64,000 nt of DNA from a bacterium HR10. GTDB taxonomy: Bacteria > Acidobacteriota > Blastocatellia > HR10. Below are positions 10,376 through 23,025 of the stretch, piece after piece; the first letter of the stretch is position 1, and every line of letters begins with the position of its first letter. The notes under the pieces are model-generated. The model was not told the origin of the DNA, did not search any database, and worked only from the letters and a program-made list of their open reading frames with translations. Both the position numbers and the translations under genes were made by a program. The DNA lies in assembly GCA_002923315.1 (NCBI GenBank), contig BEHM01000004.1, positions 1 through 64,000 on the forward strand, in the 5' to 3' direction.

Positions 10376-11803
10376 ATGGCCAAATCGAAGATTCTCATCG
10401 TGGACGATGAGGACCTGCTCCGGTGGTCACTTCGCACAAAGCTCGAGCAATGGGGATATGAGACGCTCGAAGCTGAGACGGCGAAGCACGCCCTTCGGCT
10501 CTTCACCGAAGAGGCTCCGGACCTGGTCCTTCTGGACATCAAGCTCCCGGATGGCTCCGGCATTGATGTCCTGCAGCGGATAAAAGGGCAGGATCCGAAC
10601 GCTCAGGTCATCATCATCACGGCCAATACGACGGTGGATAACGCCGTCGCGGCCCTGCGGCTCGGAGCCTTCGACTTCATCTGCAAGCCGATCAACTATG
10701 GCGAGCTGGAGGCGGCCGTTCGAAACGCTCTGGAGGCCAGCCGTCTGCGCGATACGCTGCGGCGCGTTCAAGCTTTCCCCAAAAAGCGGTTCAGCTTCGA
10801 CATGATCGTGGGCGAATCGCCCCAGATGAAGGAGCTGCTGGCCATTGTCAAGCGCGTGGCCGAGAGCGAGGCCTCCTGCGTCGTCCTGCAAGGGGAATCG
10901 GGCGTGGGCAAGGATCTGATCGCGAAGGCGATCCACTACCAGAGTCGCCGCGCCGATTTCCCCTTCGTGGCCGTCAACTGCGCGGCCATCCCGGAGACGC
11001 TCATGGAGACCGAACTCTTCGGCCATGAGAAGGGCGCCTTCACTGACGCACGGGCGCAGAAGAAGGGCGTCTTCGAACTGGCCGACGGAGGGACGATCTT
11101 GCTCGATGAGATCGGCGAGCTCCCGCTCGGATTGCAAGCGAAACTGCTGCGCGTGATCGAGGAGCAACAGTTCCGACGCGTCGGCGGTGTGCGCAATATC
11201 AGTGTGGACGTGCGCGTCATCGCCAGTTCCAACCGGAACCTCGAAGAGGAGGTCAAAGAGGGGCGCTTCCGCGCTGATCTCTTCTATCGGCTGAGCGTCG
11301 TGCAGATCACCATCCCGCCCTTGCGCGAGCGAAAGGAAGACATCTTGCTCATCGCCGAGCACTTCATCAAGAGCTTCAACGTGAAGATGAAGAAGAACAT
11401 CCTCGGCCTGGCTCCGGAGACCAAACGCCTTTTCCTCGAGTACCACTGGCCGGGCAACGTCCGCGAATTGAAGAATACCATCGAGCACGCCATGATCTTC
11501 GAGGACTCGCCGTATCTCACGCCGAGGTATTTGCACGAGCGCATCCTTCGCCCCTCCGCCCAACCGCTCAGCCTCATGCGCCGGCCGGAGAATCCCTCGG
11601 CGCTCCTGGCCCAGCTCGTGGGCAAGCTCTCGCTGGAAGAAGTCGAACGCGACATGATTCGACTGGCGCTGGAGGCGGCGAATTGGAATCGCACGCGCGC
11701 TGCGGACCTGCTCGGCATCTCCCGCGATGCCATCCGGTACAAGATCAAGAAATACAAGCTCGCCCGACCTCCTCTCCTGCCTGGTGAGGTCCAGGCTACC
11801 TGA
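10376..11803 (+). CDS. Sigma-54-dependent response regulator (NtrC/AtoC family)
   Basis: 475 residues. The receiver domain (1-120) has the acidic pocket near D10/D11, phospho-acceptor D54 and a lysine in ICKPI. The AAA+ domain has Walker A GESGVGKD (173-180) and Walker B TILLDE. The C-terminus is a Fis-type helix-turn-helix (RTRAADLLGISRDAIRYKIKK). The sigma-54 contact loop reads GAFTDA (220-225) instead of GAFTGA. The start ATG has a strong GGAGGAGGAG site. It is divergent from the sensor kinase, with which it probably forms a two-component pair controlling sigma-54 promoters elsewhere. Confidence 0.92.
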   Translation: MAKSKILIVDDEDLLRWSLRTKLEQWGYETLEAETAKHALRLFTEEAPDLVLLDIKLPDGSGIDVLQRIKGQDPNAQVIIITANTTVDNAVAALRLGAFDFICKPINYGELEAAVRNALEASRLRDTLRRVQAFPKKRFSFDMIVGESPQMKELLAIVKRVAESEASCVVLQGESGVGKDLIAKAIHYQSRRADFPFVAVNCAAIPETLMETELFGHEKGAFTDARAQKKGVFELADGGTILLDEIGELPLGLQAKLLRVIEEQQFRRVGGVRNISVDVRVIASSNRNLEEEVKEGRFRADLFYRLSVVQITIPPLRERKEDILLIAEHFIKSFNVKMKKNILGLAPETKRLFLEYHWPGNVRELKNTIEHAMIFEDSPYLTPRYLHERILRPSAQPLSLMRRPENPSALLAQLVGKLSLEEVERDMIRLALEAANWNRTRAADLLGISRDAIRYKIKKYKLARPPLLPGEVQAT

Positions 11804-11869
11804 ACACCCCTTCGGCGACTCCGCAGGAGACGACCGTCGTGCGGCGATTCCGCATCAACGGTCGCTTCC

Positions 11870-11898
11870 TTGACAAACGCCCAGATGCTCTTTAATAT
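11870..11898 (+). promoter_or_regulatory. Promoter of the tRNA-Val/tRNA-Asp pair
   Basis: A consensus TTGACA (11870-11875) is separated by 17 bases from TAATAT (11893-11898). The expected start of transcription is about 12 bases before tRNA-Val. Confidence 0.75.
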
Positions 11899-11916
11899 CT
11901 CCACTTCTGGATCAGC

Positions 11917-11991
11917 GGGCGGTTAGCTCAGTGGCAGAGCACCTGCCTTACAAGCAGGGGGTCACTGGTTCGAGTCCGGTACCGCCCACCA
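11917..11991 (+). tRNA. tRNA-Val (anticodon TAC)
   Basis: Acceptor arms GGGCGGT and ACCGCCC pair perfectly, and the 3' CCA is encoded. The anticodon stem CCTGC/GCAGG encloses loop CTTACAA, giving anticodon TAC (11949-11951), which reads GUA valine codons. The T-loop GGTTCGAGTCC is canonical. Confidence 0.95.
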
Positions 11992-12051
11992 CGCGAGACC
12001 GGAGGAGAGGTAGACCCCCGGGTTCGCTGGTGATGATCTTTGAGAACGCGC

Positions 12052-12130
<79 letters not shown>

Positions 12131-12380
12131 GCTCGATTCCCTCCATTCGATGCTCCGCCACTTTCGCCGAACGCATTCTGCCCTTTCGCCCACACCGGGT
12201 GTTTTGCCCCGTCGCGTGCATCGCCGCGTTCCCCTTACCTGCCGAAGACTCCCGAACCGGTATCTCCTTCAAGGGCAACGACGAACTGCAGCGGTGGAAC
12301 GTCCACTGAGCGCATGCGCGCTCCCGTGGTACGTGATTTGCACAAACATCCCGCGAACACATCGGGCGTGGAGGGGAACG

Positions 12381-12635
12381 ATGGCGACGCGAACCGGCAT
12401 CGGCGCTGCGATCGAGGGCCTTCGGACGTGGCTCGCTGAAGTCGCCGAAGAGCAATTTCAGCGTCATCGCCGATGGCTGCGCGACTTGGCGCCCGAGCAG
12501 GAACGGGCGATTCGCACGCAGCTGCTCCCGTCGGTGGTGGACCAACTCGTGCTCGCGTGTGTGCGAGAGGGACTCTGGTGCGAGATCTCGGATGGCGCGA
12601 AGGCCCTGTCCCTGCCCAAGAAGGCGGGCCGATGA
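12381..12635 (+). CDS. Small protein resembling the C-terminal dimerisation domain of glutamyl-tRNA reductase
   Basis: 84 residues, start ATG at 12381 behind GGAGGGG. The helical pattern (LRTWLAEVAEEQFQRH, then LRDLAPEQERAIRTQLLPSV and VDQLVLA) resembles the GluTR dimerisation helix, where similar spacing of L-DLxPEQxxAI and a following V-D/NKLL motif is common. No GluTR catalytic or NADP-binding domain exists upstream: the preceding 250 bases after tRNA-Asp look non-coding. In many bacteria hemA sits beside ccsA/resB, and here a ResB gene follows 49 bases later. It is therefore either a remnant of hemA or a free-standing domain. The assignment rests on pattern only. Confidence 0.5.
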   Translation: MATRTGIGAAIEGLRTWLAEVAEEQFQRHRRWLRDLAPEQERAIRTQLLPSVVDQLVLACVREGLWCEISDGAKALSLPKKAGR

Positions 12636-12684
12636 GCGGACGCTGTCGTGAGGCCCTCGATATCGCGGGATCGGAGCGCTCACG

Positions 12685-14244
12685 ATGGACGAACGGACGA
12701 AGGCGACCATTGAGCCGGAGGAGGGGCTCCCCTCGGAGGCCCAAGCGATGGGGCGTCCCGGTTCAATCCTCGGAGCCGTGGATCGAGTCCTCCGATGGTT
12801 GAGTTCGCTGCAGGTGGGGATCGCCCTCATGTTGATCCTCATCGCCGCAGCGATCGTGGGGACCCTCATTCCGCAGCACACCACAGAGGACTTCGAGCGC
12901 TTCTACGCGCAGTTGACTCCGGCCGAGCGCGCGCTCTATGGCCATCTGGGATTGTTCGACGTATACCACTCGTGGTGGTTCACGACGGCGGTCATGCTCT
13001 TCGCCTTGAACCTCGTGCTGTGCTCAATTGATCGTCTTCCCGCGACCCTTCAGTACATCCGCCATCCCAAGGTCTCCGCCACGCCTGAGTTCGCGCGTTC
13101 TCAGCCGTTCTCCGCCGTGCTCCGCACGACTCGAAGCGCGGCGGAAGTCCTCGAGCATCTTCACCATCTCTTCGCGAAGTACGGATGGCGCCCCCGCTCG
13201 ACCACCGCCCCCTCTGTCACAACCGTCTTCGGTGAACGTGGGGCGTGGAGCCGATGGAATTTCTTCCTCGTCCACACTTCGATCCTCGTGATCCTGGGGG
13301 CGGCTTTCGTGAGCGCGCGATGGGGGTACGAAGGGACGATGGTGCTCTCTCCAGGAGCACATGCTACGGCGCTGACGTTGCCGGGATCGCGGTGGCGCGG
13401 CCTCCCCGAACGCTCTCTCCCGCTCCCCTTCACCGTTCGATGCGAGGCCTTGCGTGTGGAATTGAAGAACCCGCGTGGCCCGCTCATCCCGCAGAATGTG
13501 ATCAACTGGTACACGGACATCATCATTGAGGATGGCTCGATCCGGCGGCGGGCGAGCATTGCCGTGAACACCCCCTTCGATTATCGCGGGTATCGCTTCT
13601 TCCAATCGGGGACGGGGCGTCCGGGCGATGCCAGCCGCATCACGCTCGCGATTCGCGCCGAGAACGGGCCGGAGCGCCTCATCTCCCTGGTGAAGAATCA
13701 GACGGTGAGAGTGCCGGGACTCGGCCAGATCCGCTTCGTTCGATTCACCGGTGATTTTCGAGCCGCAGGATCGCCCGGCTCCAGGTCCGACGGCTATGAG
13801 AACCCGGCGGCCGAGCTGGAGATCATCACCGCGTCGGGAGAGACGCACACCCTCTGGGTCTTCGATGAGCGCGTCACCGAGCAGCTCCGGACGGGAGCGT
13901 CGCGCATCACGTCGCCGGAGCCGGAGATCTCAGGATACCGACTCGTCCTGAAGGACTTCGACAAGGTGAGCTTCGAGCACATCCTGCAAGTACGGTATGA
14001 TCCCGGGGTCACCGCCCTCTACGCGGGGTTTGTGCTGCTGACGCTGTCGCTTCTGTTTGTCTTCTTCTCCTCCCATGAACGGGTTTGGGCCGTTCTGGAG
14101 CCGGAGGGCTCCTGCCTCCTTGTTCACGTGGGCGCGCACGCGAGCCGCAATGAGGATCGCCTGAAGGGGCGGTTCCAGGCATTCGTGCGCGACGCACAAG
14201 GAACGATCGCTGAGGGGACGTCCGATCCGCCGCCGACTCAATAG
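12685..14244 (+). CDS. resB: ResB/Ccs1-like cytochrome c biogenesis protein
   Basis: 519 residues. Membrane segments lie near 44-62 (IALMLILIAAAIVGTLIP), 96-114, 202-220 and 463-482, with a large extracytoplasmic loop of about 230 residues between the third and fourth. This is the ResB/Ccs1 architecture. ResB works with CcsA to move haem and attach it to apocytochromes c in system II maturation. CcsA is not in the window. A c-type cytochrome domain that would need this machinery is encoded at 24164-25540. The start ATG has GGAG about nine bases upstream. The gene overlaps the convergent radical SAM gene by seven bases at the 3' end. Confidence 0.85.
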   Translation: MDERTKATIEPEEGLPSEAQAMGRPGSILGAVDRVLRWLSSLQVGIALMLILIAAAIVGTLIPQHTTEDFERFYAQLTPAERALYGHLGLFDVYHSWWFTTAVMLFALNLVLCSIDRLPATLQYIRHPKVSATPEFARSQPFSAVLRTTRSAAEVLEHLHHLFAKYGWRPRSTTAPSVTTVFGERGAWSRWNFFLVHTSILVILGAAFVSARWGYEGTMVLSPGAHATALTLPGSRWRGLPERSLPLPFTVRCEALRVELKNPRGPLIPQNVINWYTDIIIEDGSIRRRASIAVNTPFDYRGYRFFQSGTGRPGDASRITLAIRAENGPERLISLVKNQTVRVPGLGQIRFVRFTGDFRAAGSPGSRSDGYENPAAELEIITASGETHTLWVFDERVTEQLRTGASRITSPEPEISGYRLVLKDFDKVSFEHILQVRYDPGVTALYAGFVLLTLSLLFVFFSSHERVWAVLEPEGSCLLVHVGAHASRNEDRLKGRFQAFVRDAQGTIAEGTSDPPPTQ

Positions 14245-15470
14245 ACGAACTCTCGCACATCGTAGATGCTGATCCTGGGCCGCTCAACGGAGGAAGCGAA
14301 TCGAAGCCCCTCGCGGATGAGGTGGATCTGCCGCTTCACCTCGTGTGGCGCGAGCGCTCGGATGTGAAACGCGCGCGCTTTCTCCTCATAGTCCGATCCC
14401 GGATGGATGTAGAGCGGCGAGAGGTAGATGATATCCTCGCGCCCGAGCGGCATCTCGTTGAGCACAGCGATCGTCTCTCGAACGTGAGAATCGAAGAACG
14501 CTTCTCCGCCCAAGCCGACGAGGATGATGACGCCCACGGCGAGCCCCGCCGCTTTGATGCGGGAGACGACCTCCAGCGCCTCGCGCGCTGTGCCGGGCTT
14601 GTTCACGAATCGCAGGAGCTCGTCATGCCCGCTCTCGACGCCGAGATAAAGGCGCTTGACGCGTCGTTCGCGAAGCGCGGCGAAGTCCTCCGTCGTCCGC
14701 CGCATCCCGCTGTAGGCGTCGAGGAAAGAATAGATGCCCTCGAACGCTCCTTCCACGCGCCGTTCGTCGAAGACGAAGGATTCGTGAATGATCTCCAGGA
14801 TGCGCAGGAGCCGCTCCTGAGGGATGATGAGCGCGTTCGCATCGGCCAGAAAGAGCGAGCGCCGAAGCGTGATCGAGTCCCCTAAGAACTCTCTCACGGC
14901 GGCGATGTGTCGGCGCACTTCCTCATCGGTCTTGATCCGGAACCGACGATCCCGATAAAAGTCGCAGAACGTGCATTTGTTCCAATGGCACCCCTCGGTC
15001 ACCTGAAGCACGAGGGCGAGATATTGATCGGGCGGCAGAATGCTGACGGGCTTATAGACGGAGAGGAACCGCTCTTCGTCGCGCGCGTACGCCTGGACAT
15101 CCCAGGCGAGGAGGCGCTCCAGCCACCGGTCGAGGTCCGACGCTGACACCCCGCCGCCGAAAAATTGCACGCGCGCGTCTCCGCGTCGAAAGGCGGCGAT
15201 GGTCGTCTGCACGTCCGACCATAGCTGAGTCAGAAACGCGCGCTTCTCCTCCTCGGCGAGCACTCGAACTTGCTTCGGCGCCTCTGGCTCTCCCTGCTCA
15301 TGCCATTTCTCGACGACCGTCCCGCTCAATCCACGAACGAAGGTGCGGCCCTCTCGATAGGCGGTGTACAGCCGCCCCGCGCGATCGAAGGAGAGGACGA
15401 AGCGACCGTCATCCATGATCGAGAGCGAATGCGGTTTGACGCTGATCACAAGATCACTCGCGTTGCGCAC
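14238..15470 (-). CDS. Radical SAM protein with CX4CX2C cluster motif
   Basis: 410 residues. An N-terminal section (1-145) of unknown fold precedes a radical SAM domain with C161, C166 and C169 in GCHWNKCTFCDFY, i.e. CX4CX2C instead of the usual CX3CX2C. Downstream SAM-barrel elements include LADANALIIP, LYLGVESGHDELL and VGVIILVGLGGE. This resembles uncharacterised Elp3/HemN-like radical SAM families; no substrate can be named. The start is GTG at 15470 with a clear GGAGGTGAGCG site, the only good site in the region. It is divergent from the Crp/Fnr gene. Confidence 0.8.
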   Translation of the reverse strand: MRNASDLVISVKPHSLSIMDDGRFVLSFDRAGRLYTAYREGRTFVRGLSGTVVEKWHEQGEPEAPKQVRVLAEEEKRAFLTQLWSDVQTTIAAFRRGDARVQFFGGGVSASDLDRWLERLLAWDVQAYARDEERFLSVYKPVSILPPDQYLALVLQVTEGCHWNKCTFCDFYRDRRFRIKTDEEVRRHIAAVREFLGDSITLRRSLFLADANALIIPQERLLRILEIIHESFVFDERRVEGAFEGIYSFLDAYSGMRRTTEDFAALRERRVKRLYLGVESGHDELLRFVNKPGTAREALEVVSRIKAAGLAVGVIILVGLGGEAFFDSHVRETIAVLNEMPLGREDIIYLSPLYIHPGSDYEEKARAFHIRALAPHEVKRQIHLIREGLRFASSVERPRISIYDVREFVY

Positions 15471-15576
15471 CGCTCACCTCCATCGCTCCCATGACGCTTG
15501 ATGCCCGCTTCTTCCAAATGGTATCAAGAAGTCGTTCGCCTGACCACGCCCTTCATCCCCGTCGCCCCGGCAGGCG

Positions 15577-15585
15577 TGATATAAT
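15577..15585 (+). promoter_or_regulatory. Extended -10 element TGATATAAT of the Crp/Fnr gene
   Basis: A TG-n-TATAAT extended -10 lies at 15577-15585, with no good -35. The predicted transcription start falls within about three bases of the ATG at 15595, implying a leaderless mRNA. Confidence 0.6.
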
Positions 15586-15594
15586 TCACCGGCC

Positions 15595-16302
15595 ATGCAG
15601 GGGGGGTTAGACATTCTGACCCGGATGGACACGCTGCGCAAGGTCGCCTTCTTCTCGACACTCGGCGAACCGATGTTGCGCGATCTGGCCGAAGCATGCC
15701 GACCAAAGCACTATCGGAAGGGCGAGATCCTCTTCCTGGAGGGAGAGCCGTGCCCAGGGCTCTTCATCGTGCATTCGGGCGCCGTGAAGATCTTCAAGAC
15801 ATCACCCGGAGGACGCGAGCAGGTCCTGACTGTGGAATCCGCCGGGCGTCCGATCGCCGAACTCGCCGTCCTGGATGAAGGGCCATATCCGGCCTCGGCG
15901 ATGGCGGTGGAGGATACGACGGTCCTGCTCATCCCCAAGGGCGATTTTCATCGGCTCTGTCGTCAGCATCCGGAGATCGCCTTCGGCATCATTCGTTCGC
16001 TCGCCGGGCGATTCCGGCGGCTCGTCGGATTGATCGAAGCCCTCGCTTTCCTGGAAGTCGGCCAGCGTCTGGCCCGGTGGCTACTGGAGAAGGCGCTGCG
16101 CGAGGGACGGCCGACGGCGCGCGGTCTTGAATTCTCGCTCGATCTGACCCATCAGGAGCTGGCCGCCCAAATCGGGACGGTGCGCGAGTTGGTCTCCCGA
16201 ACGCTCAGTCGGTTTCAGCAACAGGGGCTCCTCGCAGTGGAGAACCGCGCGATCGTCATTCTCGATCTTGAGCGCTTGAAGCAAGAAGCGGAAGGAGCGT
16301 GA
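15595..16302 (+). CDS. Crp/Fnr-family transcription regulator
   Basis: 235 residues: an N-terminal cyclic-nucleotide-binding-like beta roll (about 15-135) and a C-terminal winged helix with DLTHQELAAQIGTVRELVSRTLSRF (recognition helix near 190-205). It lacks the four-cysteine Fnr cluster; single cysteines at about 30, 48 and 123 do not form that motif, so oxygen sensing by Fe-S is unlikely. The effector is unknown. The start is either ATG 15595, nearly coincident with the predicted transcription start, or ATG 15625, which lacks a close ribosome site. The helix-turn-helix suggests control of energy-metabolism genes such as the adjacent pyruvate operon, but no binding site was identified. Confidence 0.87.
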   Translation: MQGGLDILTRMDTLRKVAFFSTLGEPMLRDLAEACRPKHYRKGEILFLEGEPCPGLFIVHSGAVKIFKTSPGGREQVLTVESAGRPIAELAVLDEGPYPASAMAVEDTTVLLIPKGDFHRLCRQHPEIAFGIIRSLAGRFRRLVGLIEALAFLEVGQRLARWLLEKALREGRPTARGLEFSLDLTHQELAAQIGTVRELVSRTLSRFQQQGLLAVENRAIVILDLERLKQEAEGA

Positions 16303-16857
16303 GCACGGCTTCCGGAACTGCTGCGGACGAGATTGCGCCGCGCGTTTCGCCTGCGGGAAGAAGGTGCGGGGGAAAAGCCCCACTGAGGGGGTGATTTTCG
16401 CACGAGTCTCCCCTTCGGGCGAAAGGGAAGTGGCAATCCGAGGCGCACTAAGTCATGCGAGATCAGCGTGAAAGGAACGAGAAGCCACCTCGCCCCCTCT
16501 GGAACGCTATTTGCGTTCTCGAAGAGATGGACATCATCCTTGGGTCTTTGACACCGGCCGTCCTGGTGGCGCAGGCCGACCTCGCCTTGCATGCCTTCCA
16601 CAAAGACCTCACCACAAAATGGCTTGGCCACCAGGGGCCTTTTTTCTATGCGCGCGCGGCCAACCGGGTTATGTCGCCCATCGGAGACCAAGCTGCCGTG
16701 AACCGCGGCAGGAGCCCGCGATCCGCTCGGGGCTCCTGGTGGCTTCCCGTCTTCACCTGTTCACAATCCGTTCGTCTGCGGTTCACGCTTCCGAAGGGCT
16801 GCCTGGGTCTCTCCGCGGCGTTCTCTTCCCAGAGACGCTCCCTGAAGGAGGTTCTGC
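16303..16857. other. Long intergenic region, possible structured leader of the pyruvate operon
   Basis: 555 bases with no convincing gene: short ORFs on both strands have unnatural composition. It includes TTGACA at 16548-16553 without a matching -10, a GGCC hairpin followed by TTTTTT near 16628-16648, and a perfect 9-bp stem at 16709-16738. A structured 5' leader or small RNA upstream of the alanine dehydrogenase gene is possible. I do not recognise a known riboswitch. Confidence 0.4.
16709..16738 (+). promoter_or_regulatory. Perfect stem-loop upstream of alanine dehydrogenase
   Basis: CAGGAGCCC (16709-16717) pairs exactly with GGGCTCCTG (16730-16738) across a 12-base loop. There is no T-tract, so it is more likely a leader structure than an intrinsic terminator. 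It ends 119 bases before the start codon. Confidence 0.4.
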
Positions 16858-17991
16858 ATGATCATAGGCATCCCCAAGGAACGACCCGCGCTCAAAGGGA
16901 TCGAGGAGAAACGCGTCAGCCTCTCCCCGGCAGGTGTTCGCGAGGTGACCGCATGGGGAGCTGAGGTCGTGGTGACCTCCGGCGCCGGTGTGGGGGCGGG
17001 CTTCACGGATGAGGAATATCGAGCCGCTGGCGCGCGCATCGTCTACTCCAATGAAGAGGCGATTCGACGGGCTGACCTCGTCCTCAAGGTCCAACGCCCG
17101 ACTCCTGAAGAGTGGACGTTCTTTCAGGAGCGCTCCGCCCTGATGGCGTTCCTGCATCTGGCCGTCGCTCCCAAGGAGTTTTTGCGCGCGCTGGTGGAGA
17201 GGCGCCTCACGGCGATCGGATTTGAGATCGTCCAGGAACCGGATGGAGCACTGCCGATCCTGCGCTCCTCGAGCGAGATCGCCGGGAAGATGGCCGTGCA
17301 GATCGCCGGTCGCCTGCTGGAGAGCACCTCCGGAGGCCGTGGGATCCTGCTGGGCGGAATCCCCGGGATCCCCCCGGCGGACGTCGTGATCCTCGGCGGC
17401 GGGACACTCGGCTATTACGCCGCGCGCTCGTTTCTCGGCATCGGCGCCAGCGTCTACATCCTGGACAAGGACATGAAGCGCCTCATGGAGCTGGATCGGC
17501 TGTTTGAGGGGAGAGTAGTGACGGCGTTGGCCACGGCGAGCAATATCGAGAAGTTCGTCGCCTTCGCCGATGTCCTCATCGGGGCCGTGCTCGTGCCGGG
17601 ACAGCGCGCGCCCATTCTCGTCACTAAGGAGATGGTGCAACGGATGCGCCCGGGGAGCTTGATCATGGACTTCTCCATTGATCAGGGGGGGTGTGTGGAG
17701 ACCTCGACGCTGACGCCGAGCGAGGAGTTCCTCTTCACGAGCTATGGCGTGACGCACTTTTGCGCGCCGAACGTTCCGGCTATGGTGGCCCGCACGTCCA
17801 CGCATGCTCTGACCAACGCCGTGCTCCCCTATCTGCGCGAGATCGTGCATCACGGGCTCTTGGGCGCGCTGAAGAGGGATGCCGCCTTGCGCCGCGGCCT
17901 CTACGCGTTCAATGGATCTCTCACACAGGCGCTGCCCTCGCCCGATCTGCCGTGCGCCGATCTGGAGCGCCTCGTGCAGGAGGCCCCATGA
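16858..17991 (+). CDS. ald: Alanine dehydrogenase family protein
   Basis: 377 residues, standard for alanine dehydrogenase. It begins MIIGIPKE--EKRVSLSPAGV, the family N-terminus, with LMAFLHLA around the substrate-binding region and a Rossmann motif ILGGGTLGYYAA near 175-185. The related transhydrogenase alpha subunit shares this fold, but no membrane subunit genes follow. It interconverts alanine and pyruvate plus ammonia with NAD(H). Strong AAGGAGG site. Its stop overlaps the start of the CoA-transferase gene (ATGA), and PFOR follows, so the pyruvate produced can pass directly to acetyl-CoA formation. Confidence 0.82.
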   Translation: MIIGIPKERPALKGIEEKRVSLSPAGVREVTAWGAEVVVTSGAGVGAGFTDEEYRAAGARIVYSNEEAIRRADLVLKVQRPTPEEWTFFQERSALMAFLHLAVAPKEFLRALVERRLTAIGFEIVQEPDGALPILRSSSEIAGKMAVQIAGRLLESTSGGRGILLGGIPGIPPADVVILGGGTLGYYAARSFLGIGASVYILDKDMKRLMELDRLFEGRVVTALATASNIEKFVAFADVLIGAVLVPGQRAPILVTKEMVQRMRPGSLIMDFSIDQGGCVETSTLTPSEEFLFTSYGVTHFCAPNVPAMVARTSTHALTNAVLPYLREIVHHGLLGALKRDAALRRGLYAFNGSLTQALPSPDLPCADLERLVQEAP

Positions 17992-19383
17992 TGCACTGGA
18001 TGGACGAGTATCGGAAGCGACGCGCGACGGCTGAAGAGGCCGTGAGGCTGGTGCGCTCCGGCTGCCGGATCTTCGTGAGCGGGAACGCCGCGACGCCCTT
18101 CGTCCTGCTGGAAGCGCTCGCGGCGCGCGCCGCGGAGCTGGAGCGCGTCGAGGTGACGCATGTCCTGCTGCTCGGCGAAGACCCGCTCTCTCGACCCGAG
18201 ACGCGCGACCATGTCCGTCACAATTCGCTCTTCGTTGGGCCGGCAGACCGCGCGGCCGTCAACGAGGGGCGCGCCGATTATGTCCCGATTCATCTGCATG
18301 AGATTCCTCGCCTGTTCAAGAGCGGACGCATGCCGGTGGATGTCGCGCTCATCCACACGACGCCGCCGGACGAGCACGGCTTCATGAGCCTCGGCGTGGA
18401 ATGCCTGGCTACGATGGCTGCCGTCGCGAGCGCGCGCATCATCCTCGCGCAGGTCAACGATCAGATGCCCCGCACGCTGGGCGACTGCTTCGTGCACATC
18501 TCGCGCATCACCCGATTGGTCGAAGTCTCCTGCCCGTTGCCCGAGCTTCACCGATCGAGCTTCACCGAGGTGGAACGACGAATCGGTGAATACACTGCCG
18601 AGCTGGTCGAAGACGGAGCGACTCTTCAGCTCGGCATCGGGAGCATCCCGGACGCCGTACTCGCCGCCTTGAAGGACAAGCGCGATCTGGGCGTTCACAC
18701 CGAGATGGTCTCCGATGGGATCATGGAGGCGATCGAAGCGGGCATCATCACCGGCGCGCGAAAGACGATTCATCCGGGCAAGGTCGTCTGCACCTTCGCC
18801 TTCGGGAGCCGGCGTCTCTACGACTTCCTGGACAACAATCCGCTCTTCGAGTTCCATCCGTGCGACTACACGAACGATCCGTTCATCATCGCGCGCAATG
18901 AGAAGATGGTCGCGATCAACTCCGCCATCGAAGTGGACCTGACCGGGCAGGTCTGCTCCGATTCGATCGGAACGCAGATTTATTCCGGCTTCGGCGGGCA
19001 GCTCGACTTCATACGCGGCGCCGCGCACGCGCCCGGCGGGAAGCCGATCATCGCGATGCCCTCGACGGCCCGTGGGGGCGAAATCTCGCGCATCGTCCCG
19101 ATGCTCCGACCGGGAGCTGGCGTTGTCACCACGCGCGCGGACGTGCACTATGTGGTCACTGAATATGGGATCGCGGACCTGCACGGGAAGAACCTGCGGG
19201 AACGCGCCGAGGCCCTCATTCGCATCGCCCATCCGAAGTTCCGCGAGGAGCTGGCCCGCGCCGCTCGCGAGCGTCGGCTGCTGCCAGCGCTCTTTCATCT
19301 CGGAGAACCCGCGCCGATGCCCTCCTCCCCCCCGTCGGAGGGGGACGATCCGGCGCTACGAGAGACAGAAGGGAGGAACCCTT

Positions 19384-19412
<29 letters not shown>
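17988..19412 (+). CDS. Acetyl-CoA hydrolase / CoA-transferase (Cat1/Cat2 family)
   Basis: 474 residues of the acetyl-CoA hydrolase/transferase family: HTTPPDEHGFMSLG, GIGSIPDAVLAAL, then the catalytic glutamate in HTEMVSDG, and a C-terminal section with YSGFGGQLDFIRGA and VVTEYGIADLHGKNLRERA. Family members transfer CoA between acetyl-CoA and succinate, 4-hydroxybutyrate or butyrate; the acceptor cannot be told from sequence. Here it sits between alanine dehydrogenase and PFOR, suggesting acetate release or acetate activation. It overlaps the upstream gene by 4 bases and the PFOR gene by 29 bases. Confidence 0.87.

Positions 19413-23017
<3,605 letters not shown>

Positions 23018-23025
<8 letters not shown>

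Noticed and set aside
8385..10583. A 732-codon rightward ORF opposite the sensor kinase gene.
   Set aside because: It is the antisense shadow of a kinase with clear GAF, PAS, HisKA and HATPase motifs. Its own translation has no recognisable domain and a composition typical of high-GC antisense frames.
16455..16964. A 169-codon rightward ORF in the gap before the alanine dehydrogenase gene.
   Set aside because: It runs out of frame into the alanine dehydrogenase gene, has no ribosome site and no recognisable sequence features.
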